Positions 1 through 5,601 of a stretch of 18,120 nt of DNA are shown one piece after another. This stretch comes from Bacillota bacterium. GTDB lineage: Bacteria; Bacillota; Clostridia; Acetivibrionales; DSM-1351. The notes beneath the pieces were generated by a model that saw only the letters and a program-made list of their open reading frames with translations, did no database searches and was not told the DNA's origin. The translations under genes and the position numbers were made by a program. Positions within the stretch are counted from its first letter, which is position 1; each line of letters starts with the position of its first letter. The stretch is taken from contig JAEZOA010000002.1 in the NCBI GenBank assembly GCA_023441625.1, positions 1 to 18,120 on the forward strand. Direction: 5' to 3'.

Positions 1-1142
1 GCCTGAGTAAGAATATTGTTCTTAGTGAACTCAGTCATTTCTTTAGCCATATCTACATCACGGATACGTGATTCAGATGCCTGTAAGTTCTCAGAAGATG
101 TATCCAAGTTGTTGATTGTGTGCTCAAGTCTGTTTTGTACAGCACCAAGTGAAGATCTCTGATGTGATACCTGTGAAATAGCATTGTTCACAGTTTCAAT
201 AGCAGTAGCTGCTCCCCATTTAGTTGATATATCAATTGTATCAACACCAATAGCTGTTGATCTCATATCATCAATTGATATAAACATTGTTTGACCAGAG
301 TTTGCACCAATCTGAGCCATGATTGAATCATCCAATTCAGCAGAAGCTGATTTTGCTTGACCAAATACTAGAGTAATACTTTCTCCAACTGCCATAGCAG
401 TGATGTTAGCAGCAGAAAGAACTCTTGCAGTAGTTAATACACCATTAGCAGAAGCTGCTGCTGCTGCAAAAGCGATCTGACCAGCAGCAACTGAAACAGT
501 TGTTAGTGTCCTACCATCTTTTCCGATTACTCTATAATCTGCAGCTGCCCAAGCAGTTCCCTCTGAAACTCTTACTATTGCAACAGCTCCGTTGTAAACT
601 CCATCTGTTCTTATAGTTGATAATGTAGTAGCATTTGCTCCTGTAATCACCATACTAATTGTAACCTTAGAAGTATTGTTATTGATGTTTAATGTACCAT
701 CAATAGCCTCTTTAACTCCCTTTGCACTACCGTCTAACAATTTCTTTGTATTGAACTCAGTAGTGTTACCTATTCTGTCGATTTCAGCAGTTAATTGCTT
801 AACTTCCGCTTGAAGCTCTTTTCTATCAGAATCTGTATTAGTATCATTTGCTGATTGAACAGCTAGTTCTCTCATTCTTTGTAGAATTGAGTGAGTTTCA
901 GTTAATGCACCTTCAGCAGTCTGTACTAATGATATTGAATCCTGAGCGTTGCTGGAAGCTTTGTTTAAGCCTCTGATCTGACCTCTCATTTTTTCAGATA
1001 TTGCCAAACCTGCTGCATCGTCTCCAGCTCTGTTAATTCTGAGACCTGATGACAATTTTTCAAGTGACTTCTGAGTGTTGCCTCTGTTTACTCCTAACGA
1101 TCTGTTAGTGTTCATACTTGCTATGTTGTGATTAATTCTCAT
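1..1142 (-). CDS. hag: Flagellin, filament subunit (3' end cut by window edge)
   Basis: Major filament protein, exported by the flagellar type III apparatus and polymerised below the cap. 380 complete codons are visible. The N-terminal D0/D1 region opens MRINHNIASMNTNRSL and contains LSSGLRINRAGDDAAGLAIS (about residues 30-49) and QRMRELAVQSAND (88-100). The C-terminal D1/D0 region has SLGAVQNRLEHTINNL (331-346) and SRIRDVDMAKEM (358-369). The reading stops at ...NNILTQA, so only about 20 residues of the usual C-terminus are missing. The central part (about 145-290) is an Ala/Thr/Val-rich variable domain, modest in size. The start at 1142 is fixed by the conserved MRIN opening and an AAGGAGG site at 1151-1157. 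A sigma-D promoter and a CsrA-type hairpin precede it, and csrA and fliW lie immediately upstream. The symbol follows Bacillus usage; fliC is equivalent. Confidence 0.97.
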   Translation of the reverse strand, partial: MRINHNIASMNTNRSLGVNRGNTQKSLEKLSSGLRINRAGDDAAGLAISEKMRGQIRGLNKASSNAQDSISLVQTAEGALTETHSILQRMRELAVQSANDTNTDSDRKELQAEVKQLTAEIDRIGNTTEFNTKKLLDGSAKGVKEAIDGTLNINNNTSKVTISMVITGANATTLSTIRTDGVYNGAVAIVRVSEGTAWAAADYRVIGKDGRTLTTVSVAAGQIAFAAAAASANGVLTTARVLSAANITAMAVGESITLVFGQAKSASAELDDSIMAQIGANSGQTMFISIDDMRSTAIGVDTIDISTKWGAATAIETVNNAISQVSHQRSSLGAVQNRLEHTINNLDTSSENLQASESRIRDVDMAKEMTEFTKNNILTQ

Positions 1143-1253
1143 AATAAAATCCTCCTTGATTTTTTTGTTTTTCGGGATTCCTTTCCCGAATGGTATGTAG
1201 ATCCGCCATTTACTCTATCCGGCCGGTATAAAGCATCTGTACTTTCCTACTTG
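1143..1253 (-). promoter_or_regulatory. Flagellin mRNA leader rich in GGA motifs
   Basis: The untranslated leader between the predicted sigma-D start site (about 1253) and the flagellin ATG is about 110 nt, long for a simple leader. Read on the minus strand it contains seven GGA triplets (in GTAGGAAAG, GCCGGATAG, GGCGGATC, CGGGAAAGGAATC and CAAGGAGGAT), although its surroundings are very AT-rich. GGA is the core of CsrA binding sites. It also contains the palindrome CCGGCCGG at 1219-1226. The transcription start is inferred from promoter position, not seen directly. Confidence 0.7.
1171..1190 (-). promoter_or_regulatory. CsrA-type hairpin in flagellin leader
   Basis: A perfect 7-bp stem, TTCGGGA paired with TCCCGAA, encloses the six-base loop AAGGAA (minus-strand sense). 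A GGA exposed in a hexaloop on a short GC stem is the textbook CsrA/RsmE high-affinity site. A second GGA-containing site, CAAGGAGGAT, is the flagellin Shine-Dalgarno itself (1151-1157), 13 nt downstream of the stem. This is the same two-site layout known for Bacillus subtilis hag, where CsrA bound at both sites blocks ribosome access. Binding is inferred from structure, sequence and the neighbouring csrA. Confidence 0.8.
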
Positions 1254-1259
1254 ATTAAT

Positions 1260-1286
1260 ATATCGTACTTTTTTTCAAATACTTTA
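1260..1286 (-). promoter_or_regulatory. Sigma-D (sigma-28) promoter of flagellin
   Basis: On the minus strand, TAAA (1286-1283) is followed by exactly 15 bases and then TACGATAT (1267-1260). The sigma-D/FliA consensus is TAAA-N15-GCCGATAT, so the -35 is perfect and the -10 matches six of eight positions. It lies about 120 bases upstream of the flagellin ATG. The same architecture occurs upstream of flgM at 8682-8708. Confidence 0.85.
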
Positions 1287-1290
1287 TAGC

Positions 1291-1325
1291 AAAAAAATAA
1301 AAAACTACAAAAAATATAGTTTTTT
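1291..1325 (-). terminator. Weak AT-only hairpin after csrA
   Basis: AAAAAACTA and TAGTTTTTT form a 9-bp stem around a 9-base loop, followed by ATTTTTTT on the minus strand. It lies 47 bases past the csrA stop and just upstream of the flagellin promoter. The stem has a single GC pair and would be weak, so some read-through into flagellin is possible. Confidence 0.4.
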
Positions 1326-1371
1326 ATCAAATAATTTTATTTATTTTTACTTTTATTCTGTATGTTTGCAT

Positions 1372-1596
1372 TTATTCTTTATTTTTCAATATATCATCTA
1401 GCTTAACCAGCCCAGCGCTTGCAGCCTTCTTGTTTTCTTCCTTAATCTCCAAAAACAATTCCTTACGATATATTGACACATTTTTGGGAGCATTGATGCC
1501 TAGCCTTACTTGATCTCCTTGTATTTCGATAATGGTAAGCTCTATATTGTCACCTATCATAATCGCTTGATCTTTTTTCCTTGAGAGTACTAGCAT
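1372..1596 (-). CDS. csrA: CsrA, translational repressor
   Basis: Small RNA-binding dimer that recognises GGA motifs in hairpin loops and blocks translation initiation; in Firmicutes its principal known target is flagellin mRNA. The protein is 74 residues, the normal Firmicutes length. It opens MLVLSRKKDQ, giving the RNA-contacting Leu4 and Arg6, and has SIYRKEL at 41-47 with the key Arg44. The extended C-terminal helix (about residues 46-74) is typical of FliW-controlled CsrA proteins. It starts 2 bases after the fliW stop, and its AGGAGGTG site lies within the last fliW codons, so the two genes are probably translationally coupled. The flagellin leader just downstream has a matching target hairpin at 1171-1190. 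Confidence 0.97.
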   Translation of the reverse strand: MLVLSRKKDQAIMIGDNIELTIIEIQGDQVRLGINAPKNVSIYRKELFLEIKEENKKAASAGLVKLDDILKNKE

Positions 1597-1598
1597 AG

Positions 1599-2045
1599 CT
1601 ACACCTCCTGTTTTTGGAGCTCGTCCATAATGAAATGCCTCACTGTGTATTTTTCTGAATTTAGGATTATCTGTGCAGCCTTTTTATTGTTTGTGTTAAC
1701 AATAATAGGTGCTTTTAGATTCATACTAATTCTCTTTACATCCTCTGGCACTACAACAATGGAATAGACTGCTACCTGTGACGGTTCATCTATTCCAAGA
1801 GCGCTTACACTCTCCTCATTTAATTCAAAATCATAATCCTTTCTAATAGCAAAAGGATCAACTAATGCAAAAGCAAGCTCTGGCTTTTCAATAGCCTGAA
1901 TCCAACAAAATGGGGATTCAGGGTCTTCGCTATTAATAACTCCGAATTTGTGTATATCTTCGAACCCTAGTATACCCTCTTCAAAGTCTAAAATATTCTC
2001 TTCAAGTATTTCTATTTCACCGAAATGAGTTGTCTTGATAATCAT
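1599..2045 (-). CDS. fliW: FliW, flagellin-binding CsrA antagonist
   Basis: FliW binds either flagellin or CsrA. When flagellin is exported, freed FliW captures CsrA and lifts repression of flagellin synthesis. The product is 148 residues, the usual length. Family signatures are visible: MIIKTTHFGEIEI at the N-terminus, FEEGILGFE (about 21-29), the FCWIQAIEKPELAFALVDP block (about 46-64) and MNLKAPIIVN (about 108-117). The frame stays open upstream to a TTG at 2141, but the conserved beginning and a GGAGGT site 8-9 bases upstream select the ATG at 2045. The extension would also overlap the upstream gene. It ends 2 bases before csrA, giving a fliW-csrA pair as in Bacillus subtilis. Confidence 0.97.
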   Translation of the reverse strand: MIIKTTHFGEIEILEENILDFEEGILGFEDIHKFGVINSEDPESPFCWIQAIEKPELAFALVDPFAIRKDYDFELNEESVSALGIDEPSQVAVYSIVVVPEDVKRISMNLKAPIIVNTNNKKAAQIILNSEKYTVRHFIMDELQKQEV

Positions 2046-2124
2046 CTTTTTGTACCTCCAAAATATATAATGTAACTTAACGTTAATTATACCTTTTTTA
2101 TTATTCAAGTATATCAGTATCCCT

Positions 2125-2706
2125 CTATATATACCCGTCAATACTATTCCCAGTATATTTTATATCTACTGACCCATAAGACACTACACGTATGTCTACA
2201 TTTGGGGGTTTATACTTAAATCTTATATCTGCTGGTATGTACTGGCCTGTTACACCATTAATTTCTCCGATATTATTTATAAACTCTGCCTTTAAATCTA
2301 CTGTACCACCTGTTACTGTTATCTTTGGTCTTGACTTGGGAATAAAGTCCACATTAAAATCACGCTTCTTTATGGCACTATTTTTTGCGATATTAATCAT
2401 TATGTTTGCCCTATACCCTATCCTTGCCATGGCATCACCATCACTTGCTATTTTACCAGTATAGGCTGTAACGCTCTGAAGACCTTTTTGTCCCTGTTCT
2501 CTAGCAAAATCGCTAATATTTTTTAGTCCTGCCTCAGCAAAGCACTGGTACTGATCTATCATTACCACTAGTGGCTCTGTTTCTATATTCATTTTTGGTT
2601 GCTTTTGTTTAAGCCTTAGCTCTGCATTTTTTACATGCATCTCTAATTCAGCTGGTACAGTTTCTATGGCTATCTTAGCTGGTGTAGTGCTTATAGAAAG
2701 ACCCAT
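2125..2706 (-). CDS. yviE: YviE-like flagellar cluster protein (DUF6470)
   Basis: Function unknown. I assign it by position, between flgL and fliW exactly as yviE in Bacillus subtilis, and by its pattern: an N-terminal stretch of short alternating beta-type repeats (TPAKIAIETVPAELEMHV, NAELRLKQKQPKMNIETEP), a helical middle (about 60-115) and a beta-rich C-terminal third. No signal peptide or transmembrane segment is seen, so it is probably cytoplasmic. The frame opens at a TTG at 2742, with ATGs at 2712 and 2706. The AAGGAT site sits 10 bases before 2706 and only 4 before 2712, so I chose 2706 (193 residues); 2712 remains possible. It is separated from flgL by about 147 bases and from fliW by 79. 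Confidence 0.8.
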   Translation of the reverse strand: MGLSISTTPAKIAIETVPAELEMHVKNAELRLKQKQPKMNIETEPLVVMIDQYQCFAEAGLKNISDFAREQGQKGLQSVTAYTGKIASDGDAMARIGYRANIMINIAKNSAIKKRDFNVDFIPKSRPKITVTGGTVDLKAEFINNIGEINGVTGQYIPADIRFKYKPPNVDIRVVSYGSVDIKYTGNSIDGYI

Positions 2707-2853
2707 CTGCATCACATCCTTGTGTAAACTTACTAAAGTCAACGTAACCGCTTCTCACTACTTTTCGGCTCTAAATCATCATATATCTATATCCTTTATA
2801 ATGAAGCAAAGTTCGCTCAGAACTTATAATTAGAAGTATTATTGCTACCTCTA

Positions 2854-3849
2854 CTAATTCAAAAAGTCTACTAACGATTGCTGAATAACTCTTGCTCCTG
2901 CAGCCAAGGATGCCTGATATACATTTTCTTCATTTTTGAGATTCATTATTGCTTCAGCCACATCAATATCTTCATTGGTACTCATTGATGCTGTGAAGTT
3001 AACTAAGTCACTATCCATTCTATCTTCTGTCAAGTCCATTCTGTTTTGTCTGGCACCAATATCAGCTCTCACTCTTAGTACATTCCCAATTTCCAAATCA
3101 ATAGTAGCTAATTGATCACTTATTGCTTTAGAGTCACCATTCTCCATGCTTGCAATTACACCATCAAACATTTTTATCATTGATGGTATTTCGGAGGCAA
3201 CAGCTATTCCAGTATTATTATTGCCTGTATATCTACTATTAAATAAGTCTCCGCCTGTTATATTAATATTTATACTATCTCCAACGCCCACTTCATATAA
3301 TATTCTTTCCTTTGCTATTTCTGTTTTTGGTGGCGTAGCTGCTGGATCCACTACAGTAGCTGTGTCTACGTTAATCAAAAATTTCCCGAAGTCTGGGCTG
3401 GTCTCATCATCATTCATTACTTTCTGATCTGTCTTAAAGCCTGAGAATATATATCTACCAGAATATGTTGAATTTGAGAGATGAACAGCTTGAATTCTGA
3501 GTTGTTTCAACTCCATAGCTATAGCCTGAGTTTCCTGAGGCGTATTTGTACCATTTGCTGCCTGTACCATTTTATCTCTTGCCTGTTGCAGAACAGCACC
3601 AAGTTTACTCAAGGCCTCATCCGTGGCGCTTAGCCAGGATTGTGCATCACCTATGTTTTTCTTATATTGCTCAAGCTTAGATACATCTGTTCTAAGCTTC
3701 AGAGCTCTTGCAGCAACAACAGGGTCATCTGATGGTACAGATATCTTTTTGCCTGTAGCAAGCTGAGTTTGATACTTATTTTCACGGGCCTGATTGTTAC
3801 TAATATTCCTGGTCATATTGGCAATAATCATATTGTTTGTTATTCTCAT
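2854..3849 (-). CDS. flgL: FlgL, hook-filament junction protein 3
   Basis: HAP3, the second junction ring between hook and flagellin filament; secreted, with flagellin-like ends. The product is 331 residues. The D0/D1 start reads MRITNNMIIANMTRNISNNQ and is followed by YQTQLATGKKISVPSDDPV (about 27-45), the flagellin/FlgL signature. The C-terminal helix contains DIDVAEAIMNLKNEENVYQA and ends ALAAGARVIQQSLVDFLN-like. The start at 3849 has a GGAGG site 8 bases away; the frame also opens at a TTG at 3864, but that codon overlaps the ribosome-binding site. It follows flgK after 84 bases, the usual order. FlgN, encoded upstream, is its expected export chaperone. Confidence 0.96.
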   Translation of the reverse strand: MRITNNMIIANMTRNISNNQARENKYQTQLATGKKISVPSDDPVVAARALKLRTDVSKLEQYKKNIGDAQSWLSATDEALSKLGAVLQQARDKMVQAANGTNTPQETQAIAMELKQLRIQAVHLSNSTYSGRYIFSGFKTDQKVMNDDETSPDFGKFLINVDTATVVDPAATPPKTEIAKERILYEVGVGDSININITGGDLFNSRYTGNNNTGIAVASEIPSMIKMFDGVIASMENGDSKAISDQLATIDLEIGNVLRVRADIGARQNRMDLTEDRMDSDLVNFTASMSTNEDIDVAEAIMNLKNEENVYQASLAAGARVIQQSLVDFLN

Positions 3850-3933
3850 ATATCTTTCCTCCAAAACCTAATATGTGTTAAATATTAAATCTAATTTTCA
3901 TAACTAAACCTACGCTTTTAAATTATATTAAGC

Positions 3934-5559
3934 CTATACCCCTAATCTATTAATAAGGGTATCATATATCTCAGACATTGTATTTAGCATTCTAGCTGCT
4001 GCTTTGTATGACTGTTGAAATTTAATCATATTGGTCAGCTCCTCATTTAGCTGAACCCCTGAAACCGACATTCTTCTATTATCAATTTGTTGTACTATTG
4101 TTTCCTGACTATCAGAAAATGTAATAGCCTGCTGGGCATCTATACCCATAGTTGCCACCAGTGATTTTATAAAATCCTCAGGTGCACCTTCTGTAAATAG
4201 GCTTGCATTAGACCTTATTTTAAGTAACTCATTTAATACATCTATATTTCCGTTTTCGCCAGGAACATCTGTTGTAGCTATAGCATAAGGGTTGTTCATA
4301 ACATCACTGCTTACAGTGAAATTCTTTGCAGTGATAGTATTATATTGAGCAATAATTGAGGCCATATCAGTTGCTCCATTTATCAAGTCAGCCCCAGATA
4401 TTGCATTGTTCTCCTCACCAAATCTTGTAAAAAACCTCACTCCAGAAGTGGCTGTTGCAGGTCCTGTACCATCAGTATCAACTCCATATCCATCAACATG
4501 TCCGACCTTATCCACCAAGACCCCTGCTTCAGTTACATATCCTTCGTTATATGCCATGGCAAAGGTTCGAACAAATTCATTGAGCTTATCTTGATAGTAC
4601 GGCACTCCCTTATATGACGGACTCTTAGTAGTTCCATCAGTTCCAAGAGCTCCATCCTTACCGTCTCTTACATCCATTAATCCCCTTAATTCTCCGCCGG
4701 TTAAAATTAGTTCATTCCCATTCGCCCACTTCACATCATAAAGATTAGGTACATCTTCAGAGTTTAATTTCTGTTCCCTTTGCTCAAGAACAAGCTCACT
4801 TGAATCAAAATGACTGACAAGTGTATTCCCACCTATGTTTATAACAAAATGTATATCATCCTCACCATTAGGAAGCTTTCCATATGCGACCTCTGTAGCC
4901 TTAATATTTACAAGCTTTGAGAGCTCATCCACCAAAACAGTTCTTTTGTCTCTCAAATCATTTGCTGCTTGTCCTGTAAGCTCAAACGAATATATCTGTT
5001 TATTTAGTTTTGAAATTTGGGAGCCTAAAGAGTTAATCCTCTCGACATTTATTTTAATCTGGTCATTTATATCTTCTTGCAATTTTTCAAAGCTAGTAGC
5101 TAGCTTATTAAAATAATTTCCAAGTGTCACTCCCCTCTCACGAACAAGGGCGCGAACTGCTGAGCTTGCTGGATCCTTTGCCAGCTCTTGAAGAGAATCG
5201 TAGAAATCACTCATTATTTTTGTAAAGCCACTGCTAGATGGTTCATTAAAGGTAGTCTGGATATCATATAACAACTCAGCTTTTTTACTCCACTCACCAT
5301 TTGCAATATTTTCACTCCAATATTTAAAATCCAAATATGTATCTCTTATTCTTTTAACACCTGTTACCTCAGAGCCAGTACCAATCATTCCTGTGCTATC
5401 GTAGGCATTCAATGGCTTTGATGCAGACTGAATAGTCTGCTGTCTTGAATAACCAGTAGTTGACGCATTAGATATGTTATGGCTGACAGTATTCAAATTT
5501 CTCTGTGCAGTATGGAGTCCACTGACTGCAATATTAAATCCAAAAAAGCTCTGTCTCAT
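3934..5559 (-). CDS. flgK: FlgK, hook-filament junction protein 1 (standard form)
   Basis: HAP1 forms the first junction ring on the hook. The product is 541 residues, a normal FlgK length. The N-terminus has the rod/hook/HAP signature LNTVSHNISNASTTGYSRQQ (22-41), then LQELAKDPASSAVRALVRER (123-142) and a helical stretch with SQISKLNKQI (180-189). The D1 return has LTGGELRGLMDVRD (286-299) followed by a linker of about 20 residues and QDKLNEFVRTFAMAYNEG (323-340). The C-terminal D0 helix is VQLNEELTNMIKFQQSYKAA (502-521). It is preceded by a second flgK-like gene (5602-7743) with a 42-base gap; the two align along their ends, indicating tandem duplication. AGGTGAT precedes the ATG. Confidence 0.95.
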   Translation of the reverse strand: MRQSFFGFNIAVSGLHTAQRNLNTVSHNISNASTTGYSRQQTIQSASKPLNAYDSTGMIGTGSEVTGVKRIRDTYLDFKYWSENIANGEWSKKAELLYDIQTTFNEPSSSGFTKIMSDFYDSLQELAKDPASSAVRALVRERGVTLGNYFNKLATSFEKLQEDINDQIKINVERINSLGSQISKLNKQIYSFELTGQAANDLRDKRTVLVDELSKLVNIKATEVAYGKLPNGEDDIHFVINIGGNTLVSHFDSSELVLEQREQKLNSEDVPNLYDVKWANGNELILTGGELRGLMDVRDGKDGALGTDGTTKSPSYKGVPYYQDKLNEFVRTFAMAYNEGYVTEAGVLVDKVGHVDGYGVDTDGTGPATATSGVRFFTRFGEENNAISGADLINGATDMASIIAQYNTITAKNFTVSSDVMNNPYAIATTDVPGENGNIDVLNELLKIRSNASLFTEGAPEDFIKSLVATMGIDAQQAITFSDSQETIVQQIDNRRMSVSGVQLNEELTNMIKFQQSYKAAARMLNTMSEIYDTLINRLGV

Positions 5560-5601
5560 TACCTATCACCTATTCCCATATAATAAATACCTATCCGATG
5601 T

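Noticed and set aside
1143..1371. Possible riboswitch in the flagellin leader
   Set aside because: No known aptamer core; the hairpin and GGA pattern are explained better by CsrA control.
2046..2141. Upstream extension of fliW to a TTG (32 extra residues)
   Set aside because: The conserved FliW beginning MIIKTTHFGE and a GGAGGT site fix the start at 2045; the extension overlaps the previous gene and lacks a ribosome-binding site.
2743..2853. Possible promoter between flgL and yviE
   Set aside because: TTGCTT and TATGAT are 20 bases apart, too far, and no sigma-D match is present; continuation of the flgM transcript is simpler.
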